A stretch of 64,000 nucleotides of DNA from CAYWMD01 sp964458575. GTDB taxonomy: Bacteria; Verrucomicrobiota; Verrucomicrobiia; Limisphaerales; JADLHS01. The stretch lies in contig CAYWMD010000008.1 in NCBI GenBank assembly GCA_964458575.1, forward strand, positions 1 to 64,000, written 5' to 3'. This document shows positions 1 through 8,526 of this stretch, one piece after another. The position numbers and the translations under genes are program-made. Under the pieces are notes generated by a model. It ran no database searches and was not told the DNA's origin. It saw only the letters and a list, made by a program, of their open reading frames with translations. Each line of letters starts with the position of its first letter. Positions within the stretch are counted from its first letter, which is position 1.

Positions 1-1365
1 CGGCTCTGGTGCAAAGAGCACAACCGCTACGAAGACCGTTGCTGGGAGTGCCATCCTGATGCGCAAGACAAGAGCCGCCTTTACTGCAAGGAGCACTCGC
101 TCTATGAGGACGAATGCTTCCTCTGTCACCCGGAGTTGAAGAAAAATTCTGCTCCGAGTGAGGCAAAATCGGGCGCATCTTCCGACAGCGAAACCAAACC
201 TGCGACCAAGGCGTTGATGTGCAAAGAACATGGCGTAGCGGAAAACGAATGCGGCATTTGCCATCCGGACCTGTTGAATCAGAAGCAACCCGGCCAGGGA
301 CTCAAAGTTCGGTTGCCTTCGGCGGAGTCCGCCGGCAAGGCTGGCGTCGTCGTCAGCACGCCAGGCGTGGATACGATGACTCAGGGCATCGAGGCTTTTG
401 CCGAACTGACGTTCAACCAAAACAAGCTGGCCCAAATCACGCCGCTCGTCGGAGGGATTGTTAAGAGCGTCGAAGTGGACCTGGGCAACCGCGTCAAACA
501 GGGCGACCTCTTGGCCCGCGTCACGTCCGTCGCCATCGGGGAAGCGCAGAGCGCGTATGTCAAAGCATTGGCCGAGGACCGTCTTCGCGACAAGACCCTG
601 GAGCGCGAGCGCAACTTGCGCACCCAACGCATTTCTTCCGAGAAGGACCTTCAGGAGGCGGAAGCCGCCCACCAGTCCGCGATGGCCGCCGTGCAGCAGG
701 CGCAGCAACAGTTGATGGTGCTGGGGTTCGACGAGCAGCAGATTCAGGCGCTAGTCGAGCAGAAGGGCACGCCGGGAGTTCTGGAAATCCGCGCGCCGTT
801 TGCCGGGGAAATCGTCGAGCGCGCGGCGGTCCAAGGCGCGATGGTGGAAATGGGGAAGCCGCTGTTCACACTCGCTGACACCACCGCGATGTGGGCGATG
901 GTCAACATTCCTGAATCGCTACTGTCGAAAGTTCAGATCGGGCAAAAAGTAGAACTGACGGTCGAATCGCTGCCCGGTCAAACCTTCACAGGCACACTGA
1001 CTTGGTTGTCGGCCAAAGTGGATGACCGCACGCGCATGGCTCGCGGACGGGTGGAAGTCAGCAATGCGGATGGGAAACTCAAGGCCCAGATGTTCGCACG
1101 GGCGCGCATTCTCACGAGCAGTGCGGACCGTGCGGTCGTCGTTCCGCAAGCGGCATTGCAAAACGTATCGGGAACAACCGTGGTCTTCGTCAAATCCAGC
1201 GCGGACATTTTTGAGGCGCGACCGGTCCAACTCGGCGGGAAACGCGACGGTCGAGTCGAAATTGTCGCCGGGCTGAAGCCGGACGAGCAAGTCGTCATCG
1301 CTGGCAGCTTCGCGCTCAAGTCCCAATTCCTCATCTCCCGCCTCGGCGCTGGTTGCGTTGATTAA
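1..1365 (+). CDS. RND efflux periplasmic adaptor (CusB/CzcB type) with triple Cys/His repeats, 5-prime partial
   Basis: This is the membrane-fusion subunit of a tripartite heavy-metal efflux pump, linking the RND pump encoded just downstream to an outer-membrane channel. The reading frame is open from base 1, so the true start lies outside the window; an internal TTG at 136 is not needed. The first 90 or so visible residues hold three copies of a Cys/His unit (C-K-E-H, six residues, C-x2-C-H-P), which looks metal binding. After that come the barrel-sandwich/lipoyl half, a coiled-coil hairpin rich in Glu, Ala and Gln (about 540-740), and the beta-barrel with a final membrane-proximal domain. 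It ends 21 bases before the RND gene and so is probably cotranscribed with it. The family is clear; the metal specificity is inferred only from context. Confidence 0.9.
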   Translation, partial: RLWCKEHNRYEDRCWECHPDAQDKSRLYCKEHSLYEDECFLCHPELKKNSAPSEAKSGASSDSETKPATKALMCKEHGVAENECGICHPDLLNQKQPGQGLKVRLPSAESAGKAGVVVSTPGVDTMTQGIEAFAELTFNQNKLAQITPLVGGIVKSVEVDLGNRVKQGDLLARVTSVAIGEAQSAYVKALAEDRLRDKTLERERNLRTQRISSEKDLQEAEAAHQSAMAAVQQAQQQLMVLGFDEQQIQALVEQKGTPGVLEIRAPFAGEIVERAAVQGAMVEMGKPLFTLADTTAMWAMVNIPESLLSKVQIGQKVELTVESLPGQTFTGTLTWLSAKVDDRTRMARGRVEVSNADGKLKAQMFARARILTSSADRAVVVPQAALQNVSGTTVVFVKSSADIFEARPVQLGGKRDGRVEIVAGLKPDEQVVIAGSFALKSQFLISRLGAGCVD

Positions 1366-1386
1366 CCACGGAGTCATTTCTTTCCC

Positions 1387-4300
1387 ATGCTGAACTCGAT
1401 CATTCAATTCTCGTTGCGTAACCGGTTGCTCATCTGCCTGCTCTCGGCGGTGCTTGTGGGTTTGGGAATCGCGGCCATGAGCCGCCTCCCGATTGATGCG
1501 TTCCCGGACACAACGCCGGTGCAGGTGCAAATCAACACCGTCGCTCCATCACTAAACCCGTTGGAGATCGAGCAGCAGATTACGCTGTCGGTGGAATTGG
1601 CGATCAGCGGGCTGCCGGGCCTCCAGAATGTCCGCTCGGTGTCGAAGTTCGGCTTTTCACAAGTCGTCGCCACCTTCGCCGATTCCACGGGCATCTATCT
1701 CGCGCGCCAGCTTGTGAGTGAACGGCTGTCGGGCGTCGAACTGCCCGAGGGCATCGCCCGCCCTCAGCTTGGGCCGATTGCGACCGGGCTGGGCGAGGTT
1801 TTTCACTATTTGGTCACGACCGACAACACCAACCGCACCCTCACCGAACTGCGCGAGCTTCACGATTGGGTCATCAAGCCGGAATTGCGCAAAGTGCCAG
1901 GCGTCGCGGAAGTGAACTCGTGGGGCGGTTTCGAGAAACAATTTCACGTCGTCGTCGAACCGGAACGAATCATCAAGTATGGCCTCACGTTCCAGGATGT
2001 TTTCGAGGCGTTGGAAGCGAACAACCGCAACGTCGGCGGCGGCCAGGTAGTCGTGAGCGGCGATGCGATGCTCGTGCATGGCCTCGGCCTGACCATAACC
2101 ATCAAGGAAATCGGAAACATCGTTGTGGCCACACACGACGGCACGCCCGTCCGCGTGCATGATGTCGGGCGCGTTCAAATTGACCACGAAATCCGACGAG
2201 GCGCGGTGTCGGCGGACGGCAAAGGTGAGCGGGTGTTGGGACTGGGCTTCATGCTGATGGGCGAGAACAGCCATGTGGTGACCCGGAATCTGGCGGCACG
2301 GCTGGCCGGAGTTCAGAAGTCACTGCCGGCGGATGTGCGTGTGGAGGTTCTTTACGAGCGCACCGACCTCGTGGACAAAGTCATTCGCACCGTGGAGCAC
2401 AATCTGTTGGCGGGCGCGCTGTTGGTCATCGTCATTCTGTTCCTTTTCCTCGGCAACCTGCGAGCCGGACTCATCGTCGCTCTGGCGATTCCGCTCTCGA
2501 TGCTCTTCGCGGGCGATTTGATGCTTCAGGCCGGTATCGCTGCCAGCCTGCTCAGTCTCGGAGCGATTGACTTTGGCATCATCGTGGACGGCGCGGTGGT
2601 GATGGTCGAGAACAGCATCCGTCGCCTCGCGCATGACCAACACAAGCTGGGACGACCGTTGAGCGGCCAGGAGCGCGAGAAAACCCTCGTGAGCGCCTCT
2701 TTGGAGGTAGCTCGTCCCGTGGCATTCGGAGTGGGCATCATCATGATCGTCTTCCTGCCCATTCTCACGTTGGAAGGCATCGAGGGAAAACTGTTCCGCC
2801 CGATGGCGCTGACGATGATCTTCGCGTTGCTCGGCTCGCTGATTCTTTCGCTGACCGTCGTGCCGGTGCTTGCGAGCATGGCGTTGCCCAAGAGCATCAA
2901 GGAAGAAGAACCGTGGATCGTGCGTCTGGCCCATCGCCTTTACACACCCGTCCTGAATCTCGCGTTCCGATTCCGCCGGGGCACACTGGTCGGTGCGGTT
3001 GTGCTGGTCGCAATCGCGCTGGTCATCGCTCTGCGCATGGGTGGAGAGTTCCTGCCCAAGTTGAGCGAAGGCACTCTCGTCGTGAACGTCATCCGTCTCG
3101 CCGGGGTTTATGTGGATGAAGCGGCGGCATCAAACACACGTCTGGAGCGGCTGATTCTGGATAACTTCCCAGACGAAGTTGAGCGAGCCTGGAGTCGGCT
3201 CGGCACGGCCGAAGTCGCGACCGACCCGATGGGCATCGAGTTGACCGACATTTTCCTGACGCTCAAACCGCGCGGACAATGGAAGCGAGCGCGCACGCAG
3301 CAGGAGCTGGCCGCCCAAATCGAAAATGTGGTGAAGGACACCCCCGGCATCAACGCCGTGCTTACTCAACCTATCGAAATGCGATTGAACGAAATGATTG
3401 CCGGCATCCGCTCCGACATCGGCATCAAGATTTACGGCGACGACCTTGAAACGCTGCGGCAACTTTCAGACGAAGTTCAGAAAGTGCTCAAAGACATTCG
3501 CGGGGCGGGCGAAATCTCCGGTGAACAGATTTCCGGGCAGCCCGTGTTGCAGGTGAAGGTGGACGCGGATGCCATCGCCCGCTACGGCATACCGACCCGT
3601 GACGTGTTAAACATGGTCGAGGCGGTCGGCGGCCGGAAAGTCGGAGAGATTCGCGAAGGCCAGCGTCGGTTTCCTTTGGCGGTGCGATTGCCCGACAAAC
3701 AACGCACCGACCCGGAGGCGCTGGCTGCAACCCTCATTCCCACCTTGGCCGGGCCAGTAGTCCGAATGGACCAGGTAGCGCGGCTGGTGCAGACCGAAGG
3801 GCCGTCCACCATTCAGCGCGAATGGAGTCGGCGGCGAATTACCGTGCAATGCAATACGCGCGGGCGTGACGTTGCCAGCTTCGTGGACGAAGCAAGAAAG
3901 CAGATCGCCGAGCAGGTCAAGCTGCCCGAAGGCTACACCGTCGAATGGGGCGGTCAGTTCGAGAACATGGAGCGGGCCAATCGCCGCCTCATGATTATCG
4001 TGCCGATGGCACTCGGGTTGATTTTCATCCTGCTCTACATGAGCCTCGGATCGGTGCGTGACGTGTTCATCGTTGCCACGGGCATTCCGCTTGGCGCGGT
4101 CGGCGGAGTCGCGGCGTTAGCCTTGCGGGGGATGCCCCTCACCGTCAGCGCCGGCATCGGCTTCATCGCGTTAAGCGGCGTCGCGATCCTCAACGGGCTG
4201 GTTCTCGTCACCTTCATCAAACAGCAGCTTGCCGCCGGATTGCCGTTGGAGGAAGCGGTGCGTGGAGGCTGCCAGGTCCGCCTGCGCCCCGTGCTCATGA

Positions 4301-4488
4301 CGGCGCTGGTCGCCGCTGTGGGATTCATTCCGATGGCCATCAATACCGGTGTTGGCGCGGAAGTGCAACGCCCGCTGGCGACGGTCGTCATCGGCGGCAT
4401 TGTCAGCAACACGCTGCTCACGTTGCTCGTTTTGCCCACGCTTTACACAACCTTCCGACGACGCGAGCGCGTTGAAGTGGAGGTTTAA
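1387..4488 (+). CDS. Heavy-metal efflux RND pump (CzcA-like)
   Basis: This 1033-residue inner-membrane proton/metal antiporter belongs to the HME-RND family and exports divalent cations or Cu/Ag from periplasm to outside. The architecture is typical: an N-terminal membrane helix (LICLLSAVLVGLGIAAM), a first porter domain, a helix cluster at about residues 335-500, a second porter domain and a final helix cluster at about 865-1020. Transmembrane helix 4 carries DFGIIVDGAVVMVEN, the form of the signature found in CzcA-like divalent-cation pumps, with the two Asp and one Glu of the proton relay. The ATG at 1387 lies 21 bases after the adaptor stop. Length is normal for the family. Substrate (Zn, Co, Cd or other) cannot be read from sequence alone. 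Confidence 0.93.
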   Translation: MLNSIIQFSLRNRLLICLLSAVLVGLGIAAMSRLPIDAFPDTTPVQVQINTVAPSLNPLEIEQQITLSVELAISGLPGLQNVRSVSKFGFSQVVATFADSTGIYLARQLVSERLSGVELPEGIARPQLGPIATGLGEVFHYLVTTDNTNRTLTELRELHDWVIKPELRKVPGVAEVNSWGGFEKQFHVVVEPERIIKYGLTFQDVFEALEANNRNVGGGQVVVSGDAMLVHGLGLTITIKEIGNIVVATHDGTPVRVHDVGRVQIDHEIRRGAVSADGKGERVLGLGFMLMGENSHVVTRNLAARLAGVQKSLPADVRVEVLYERTDLVDKVIRTVEHNLLAGALLVIVILFLFLGNLRAGLIVALAIPLSMLFAGDLMLQAGIAASLLSLGAIDFGIIVDGAVVMVENSIRRLAHDQHKLGRPLSGQEREKTLVSASLEVARPVAFGVGIIMIVFLPILTLEGIEGKLFRPMALTMIFALLGSLILSLTVVPVLASMALPKSIKEEEPWIVRLAHRLYTPVLNLAFRFRRGTLVGAVVLVAIALVIALRMGGEFLPKLSEGTLVVNVIRLAGVYVDEAAASNTRLERLILDNFPDEVERAWSRLGTAEVATDPMGIELTDIFLTLKPRGQWKRARTQQELAAQIENVVKDTPGINAVLTQPIEMRLNEMIAGIRSDIGIKIYGDDLETLRQLSDEVQKVLKDIRGAGEISGEQISGQPVLQVKVDADAIARYGIPTRDVLNMVEAVGGRKVGEIREGQRRFPLAVRLPDKQRTDPEALAATLIPTLAGPVVRMDQVARLVQTEGPSTIQREWSRRRITVQCNTRGRDVASFVDEARKQIAEQVKLPEGYTVEWGGQFENMERANRRLMIIVPMALGLIFILLYMSLGSVRDVFIVATGIPLGAVGGVAALALRGMPLTVSAGIGFIALSGVAILNGLVLVTFIKQQLAAGLPLEEAVRGGCQVRLRPVLMTALVAAVGFIPMAINTGVGAEVQRPLATVVIGGIVSNTLLTLLVLPTLYTTFRRRERVEVEV

Positions 4489-4505
4489 CCAAGAAAGGAA
4501 AACCC

Positions 4506-4814
4506 ATGAAGGAAATTAAAGCCATCATCAAACCGTTCACGCTAGAAGCGGTCATTGAGGCGTTGCGAGAAATCAAGGGCTTGCCTGCCATCACGATTTC
4601 CCCTGCGCATGGTCTCTCAGCGGAGCGCGGATCTTTCGATCAAGTGGTGAAAACCAAACTCGAAATCATGGTGACAGATGAATTAGTGGAATCGGTCGTT
4701 CAAACCATTCAAAAAGCCGCCCACACCGGCAATCCGGGCGATGGGCGCATCTTTGTGATTCCCGTCGAGGAAACCGTGAAAATTCGCACGGGGGAACGGG
4801 ACACGCATCAATAG
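4506..4814 (+). CDS. PII-like signalling protein of the metal-efflux-linked group (PII-NG-like)
   Basis: This 102-residue protein has the PII fold signatures: the start MKEIKAIIKPFTLEAVIEAL, a C-terminal B-loop TGNPGDGRIFVIPVEE and the RTGERD C-loop that binds ATP/ADP in PII trimers. The T-loop region is much shorter than in GlnB/GlnK, and the uridylylated Tyr51 is absent, so it should not act as a classical nitrogen regulator. A PII branch encoded next to CusA/CzcA pumps has been described in comparative work (PII-NG), and this gene sits 17 bases after an RND gene. The start is supported by AAGGA about 8 bases upstream. A regulatory partner of the pump is the natural inference; what it senses is unknown. 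Confidence 0.85.
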   Translation: MKEIKAIIKPFTLEAVIEALREIKGLPAITISPAHGLSAERGSFDQVVKTKLEIMVTDELVESVVQTIQKAAHTGNPGDGRIFVIPVEETVKIRTGERDTHQ

Positions 4815-4867
4815 CTGGACACTTTATGGATACACCCTCACTACTCTTTTGAAGATGGCGGCACACC

Positions 4868-5149
4868 ATGAGCCGATTGAAGTCACCGCAAGCAGAGGCC
4901 AAGCGAGCCGAGCGTGCCGCCAAGGATGCCGAGCAGCTTCGCAAGGAGAAACGCAAGAACCGGCTCGTGCTTGTTGGCGTCATCCTGCTGATGCTGACGA
5001 CCTGGGCAGCTTACTTCATCTTCTACGCCTATCCGCGTTTGGCGAAGTCACAACGCCATCAGCACCGCCAACACGGAGGGCGAACCAATTCCGCAGCCCC
5101 TGCCGTTTCGCCGTTAATTCTCCAAGCGAACCAGACCAATCATGAGTGA
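4868..5149 (+). CDS. Small single-pass membrane protein in the metal operon
   Basis: I do not recognise the family. The 93 residues show a basic, Ala/Lys/Glu-rich N-terminal helix, likely cytoplasmic, then one clear membrane helix (LVLVGVILLMLTTWAAYFIF, about residues 33-52). A short His-containing tail follows. The ATG at 4868 is preceded by GGCGGCACACC, a weak ribosome site. The 3-prime end overlaps the P-type ATPase start by 8 bases, so the two are probably translationally coupled. Location between a PII-like gene and a metal ATPase suggests an accessory subunit, but this is only context. Confidence 0.6.
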   Translation: MSRLKSPQAEAKRAERAAKDAEQLRKEKRKNRLVLVGVILLMLTTWAAYFIFYAYPRLAKSQRHQHRQHGGRTNSAAPAVSPLILQANQTNHE

Positions 5150-7367
5150 AGACTGCAAAGATTGCGGGAAGAATCCCGCTGAACATCCGGGTGAATCCCG
5201 CAAACCGGAGTCGCCTGTGTCTGACTCTGTGACAGAGGCGAGCGGTCAAACCACCCTCAAGGTCGCCGGGATGGACTGCCCGGATGAAATTGCCGCGATT
5301 GAGCGGGTGCTGAAACCACTCGCCGGGGTGGGCGAAATCAAGGTGAACCTCATGGCGGGGACGGCGACGATTCTTCACGACAAACGCGTCACGCCGGAAC
5401 AATTGATTCAAGCCATCGGCACGGCGGGATTGAAGGCTTCCGCGATGGACGGCGGCGAGACAGAGGATGAACACAGCGGCGATGCGAGCCGGGTGCATTT
5501 GCTCTTGGTGATTGTCTCGGGCGTCTTCACGGGCGCGTCGCTCCTGTTTCAGTGGCAGAATCTTTCCGTGCCTTACGGAAAAGCCGCCGCTGCCATCGTC
5601 GCCATAATCGCTGGAGGCTGGTTCATTTTCCCAAAAGCGATTCGCGCCCTCCGCCATGTCTCGCTGGATATGAATGTGCTGATGACCGTCGCGGTGATCG
5701 GCGCGGCGTGCATCGGCGAATGGACGGAAGCGGCGGCAGTCGTGTTCCTGTTCTCGTTGTCAGAACTGCTGGAGGGATTCAGCGTCGGTCGCGCTCGCCG
5801 GGCCATCCAATCGTTGCTTGAACTGACGCCGGAAACCGCGCTGGTAAAACGCGGCGATCAAATTCAGGAAGTCCGCGTTGAAGAAGTCAAGGTGGATGAA
5901 GTCGTCGTCGTCAAATCGGGGGCGCGCGTGCCGCTGGATGGCGTTATCACTTCCGGCGAGTCAGCCATCAACCAAGCGCCGATCACCGGCGAATCCATGC
6001 CGGTTGAGAAGAAGGCCAATGACATAGTCTTCGCGGGAACAATCAATGGCGAAGGCTCGCTCGAAGTCAAAGTCACCAAGGCTTCGACCGACACCACGCT
6101 GGCAAAAATCATCAAGCTCGTCGGCGAGGCGCAAGGTCAGAAAGCCCCGTCGCAACGCTTCGTTGACCGCTTCGCAAAAATCTACACCCCGGCAGTTTTC
6201 GCGGTTGCCATTCTCGTCCTGTTGTCCGGCCCGCTGCTTTTCAATGGCACTTGGATGCAGTGGACGTATCGCGCGTTGGTTTTGCTCGTCATCGCGTGTC
6301 CGTGCGCGCTGGTTATTTCCACGCCCGTTTCAATTGTTTCTGGACTGACCGCAATGGCGCGGCGCGGCGTCCTCATCAAAGGCGGCGTGTTCCTTGAGGA
6401 AATCGGAAAGCTGAAAGCTCTGGCGGTGGACAAGACCGGCACGATCACCGAAGGCAAACCGCGCGTTCAACAGGTGATTCCGTGGAACGGCAAATCCGAG
6501 GAAGAAATCGTTCGCGTCGCTGCTGCCATTGATACGCACTCGGAACATCCGCTGGCGCAAGCCGTGGCGAAATATGCGGAGGAAAAGAAGATTCAATTCC
6601 CGCGCAGTGAAAACTATCAGTCCAAAACCGGGCGCGGAGCGGAAGCAACATTGGAAGGTCATTTGTATTTCGTCGGCAACCACCGCTTCGCCCACGAGGC
6701 TGCCGTCTGCTCGGATGAACTGGAAAAGAAGCTCGCTGAATTGGAAGCCCAGGCGATGTCCGTCGTCATCGTCGGCCACAAACCGCACGCAGGTTGCCAG
6801 GGTGAGGTGATGGGAATTCTTACGGTCGCCGACACCATCCGCCTCAACGCCGCCGAAGCGATCAAAGCGCTTCACGCCGCCGGGGTGGAAAAAGTCGTCA
6901 TGTTGAGCGGGGACAATCAACGAACCGTGGACGCGATTTCCAAACAGGTCGGCATTGACGAAGCCAAGGGTGATTTGCTGCCCGACCAGAAGATTGAGCG
7001 AGTCCGCGAACTGCTCGCACAGCACAAACACGTCGGCATGATCGGCGACGGTGTGAATGATGCGCCTGCGATGGCCGCCGCCAGCATTGGCATCGCAATG
7101 GGCGGCGCGGGAACGGACACCGCGATTGAGACGGCGGACATCGCCCTCATGCAGGATGACTTGAGCAAAGTGGCCGAAGCCATTCAGCTTGGCCATCGCA
7201 CCGTCCGCATCATTCAGGTGAACATCGCCTTCGCGCTGGGCGTGAAAGCGATTTTCCTCACGCTGGCCCTGACCGGCCACACGAGCCTCTGGCTGGCGAT
7301 TCTGGCTGACACCGGCGCGACGCTGGTGGTCATTGCCAATGCGCTTCGACTCCTGAAACCCGCATGA
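5142..7367 (+). CDS. Heavy-metal translocating P1B-type ATPase (ZntA/CadA-like)
   Basis: This ATP-driven pump exports heavy-metal ions across the inner membrane. The 741 residues contain a Cys-bearing N-terminal tail (CKDCG), a ferredoxin-like HMA domain whose metal loop reads GMDCPDE instead of the usual GMxCxxC, and eight predicted helices. They also carry the ion-binding CPC motif (CPCALVIS), the phosphorylated Asp in DKTGTIT, the HP motif SEHPLA and the hinge GDGVNDAPA. CPC plus the final-helix Asp (LADTGATLVV) fits a divalent Zn/Cd/Pb pump better than a Cu pump. It overlaps its neighbours on both sides (8 and 4 bases), indicating an operon. The single-Cys HMA loop is the only oddity. Confidence 0.93.
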   Translation: MSEDCKDCGKNPAEHPGESRKPESPVSDSVTEASGQTTLKVAGMDCPDEIAAIERVLKPLAGVGEIKVNLMAGTATILHDKRVTPEQLIQAIGTAGLKASAMDGGETEDEHSGDASRVHLLLVIVSGVFTGASLLFQWQNLSVPYGKAAAAIVAIIAGGWFIFPKAIRALRHVSLDMNVLMTVAVIGAACIGEWTEAAAVVFLFSLSELLEGFSVGRARRAIQSLLELTPETALVKRGDQIQEVRVEEVKVDEVVVVKSGARVPLDGVITSGESAINQAPITGESMPVEKKANDIVFAGTINGEGSLEVKVTKASTDTTLAKIIKLVGEAQGQKAPSQRFVDRFAKIYTPAVFAVAILVLLSGPLLFNGTWMQWTYRALVLLVIACPCALVISTPVSIVSGLTAMARRGVLIKGGVFLEEIGKLKALAVDKTGTITEGKPRVQQVIPWNGKSEEEIVRVAAAIDTHSEHPLAQAVAKYAEEKKIQFPRSENYQSKTGRGAEATLEGHLYFVGNHRFAHEAAVCSDELEKKLAELEAQAMSVVIVGHKPHAGCQGEVMGILTVADTIRLNAAEAIKALHAAGVEKVVMLSGDNQRTVDAISKQVGIDEAKGDLLPDQKIERVRELLAQHKHVGMIGDGVNDAPAMAAASIGIAMGGAGTDTAIETADIALMQDDLSKVAEAIQLGHRTVRIIQVNIAFALGVKAIFLTLALTGHTSLWLAILADTGATLVVIANALRLLKPA

Positions 7368-7837
7368 AGACCGATGATATGATTTTCGAATTGCCACTCA
7401 GAAATCGCACCGCACGGGCTGGTGTCGCAATGGGGTTGATTGGATTGCTTCTTGTCGTCAGCGGATGCGCGTCCTGGAGGATGGAACAACTGAGCGTGCC
7501 GACAGAAGCCAAGTCCAGCGGCGGCATTGAAGTGACACCGCCGCGTGTTTATCGCGACGCAGATGGGTTTCTCGTGGCTGGGAATCTCCGCGGACGGGGC
7601 ATTGGCGCGCATCATCCCGGTCCAAGCCATTTGCACGCGCAAACGATGGATGCAGCAGGGCGCATCCTCACCGACACCAAAACCGCAGCACCTTACATCC
7701 GCCATAACCGCCATAGTGCCCGTGAATCGGCGACCTACACGTTTCGTTTGGAAAAACTTCCGCCAGCGGGCGGACGGCTGCGAATCGTGCTGCACCGCGT
7801 TCCGCTCAAGAAATGCACGGGATTGGACAGTTTGTGA
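7364..7837 (+). CDS. Putative lipoprotein in the metal operon
   Basis: I do not recognise a named family. The 157-residue product begins with a signal peptide ending in a lipobox (LVVSGC, Cys at about residue 35), so it should be a lipid-anchored periplasmic or outer-membrane protein. The mature part is rich in His and Arg (HHPGPSHLHAQ; IRHNRHSARES). It is predicted to be mostly beta structure, which is compatible with a small metal-binding or envelope-sensing role. Its ATG overlaps the stop of the P-type ATPase (ATGA), so it is the last gene of that coupled set. A gap of about 130 bases follows. Confidence 0.6.
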   Translation: MKTDDMIFELPLRNRTARAGVAMGLIGLLLVVSGCASWRMEQLSVPTEAKSSGGIEVTPPRVYRDADGFLVAGNLRGRGIGAHHPGPSHLHAQTMDAAGRILTDTKTAAPYIRHNRHSARESATYTFRLEKLPPAGGRLRIVLHRVPLKKCTGLDSL

Positions 7838-7967
7838 AACCCTTCCCCGCGAGAGAATGGCGTGATCCAGAGCGGCCGGCAGGCAATTTGACGGTCGTCC
7901 AGTTTGACAGCCCCAGGGCAGTCGAGTATTAGCTTTGCGTTCAGTTTTGGCCGACAAGCCGCGATTG

Positions 7968-8393
7968 ATGATGCAGAACAACCAGATAGCCCGGCGACGT
8001 CGCACCTTCTTCAGGTGTTGGTGGCTGCGTTTCTTCGGGCTGCTGCTGTTTGTGTATGGGGTGAACTTTGCCCCGGTGCATCTGGCGCTGGAGACGCACT
8101 TGGGCGATCTACCAGCCTCAGCGCGCAGCGTCGGCGTGGAGGCATCCTTGCTGTCCGCGACCGGGCAGCCGGCTGATTCGCACCACGATCCGCATCTGGC
8201 GTCGGATCACTCGTTGCGGTTGGCAACCCAGGCCCAGGTCAGCTTCGTCTCTTTCGACTGTTACGCGCCATCCGCCACGGTCGAGATTTGCCGCCGGCAA
8301 CTTCTGCTCCCCCTCTTTCTGACGGAGCGACAGAATCCACCCGGGCTGCCTCCGCCCGATCCGCTCCAGCCCCGCGCTCCTCCGCTCGCCTGA
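7968..8393 (+). CDS. Small exported or membrane-anchored protein upstream of the second RND set
   Basis: This is an unknown protein of about 141 residues. The N-terminus is strongly basic (ARRRRTFFR) and is followed by a hydrophobic segment, WLRFFGLLLFVYGVNFA, which fits a signal anchor or uncleaved signal peptide. The middle has a His/Asp cluster (DSHHDPHLASDH). The end is proline-rich (PPGLPPPDPLQP). An in-frame TTG at 7935 would add 11 residues; the ATG pair at 7968/7971 is preferred. It precedes the adaptor gene by 130 bases. A role in metal binding at the envelope is possible but unproven. Confidence 0.5.
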   Translation: MMQNNQIARRRRTFFRCWWLRFFGLLLFVYGVNFAPVHLALETHLGDLPASARSVGVEASLLSATGQPADSHHDPHLASDHSLRLATQAQVSFVSFDCYAPSATVEICRRQLLLPLFLTERQNPPGLPPPDPLQPRAPPLA

Positions 8394-8526
8394 CCCTTCT
8401 TCCGGTTCTTCGCGCCATTCTTCGGCGCGCTTGGCCCGTCTCTGCCTGAACGCCTCACAGGCGGAATTTCCATCCAATCCGGGCACATTTGTTTTGGGGC
8501 AAAATCCATGTCGGCGGTTTGATCGT

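Noticed and set aside
5016..5657. A 213-codon minus-strand frame across the P-type ATPase start
   Set aside because: It is antisense to two supported genes, with biased shadow composition and no domain.
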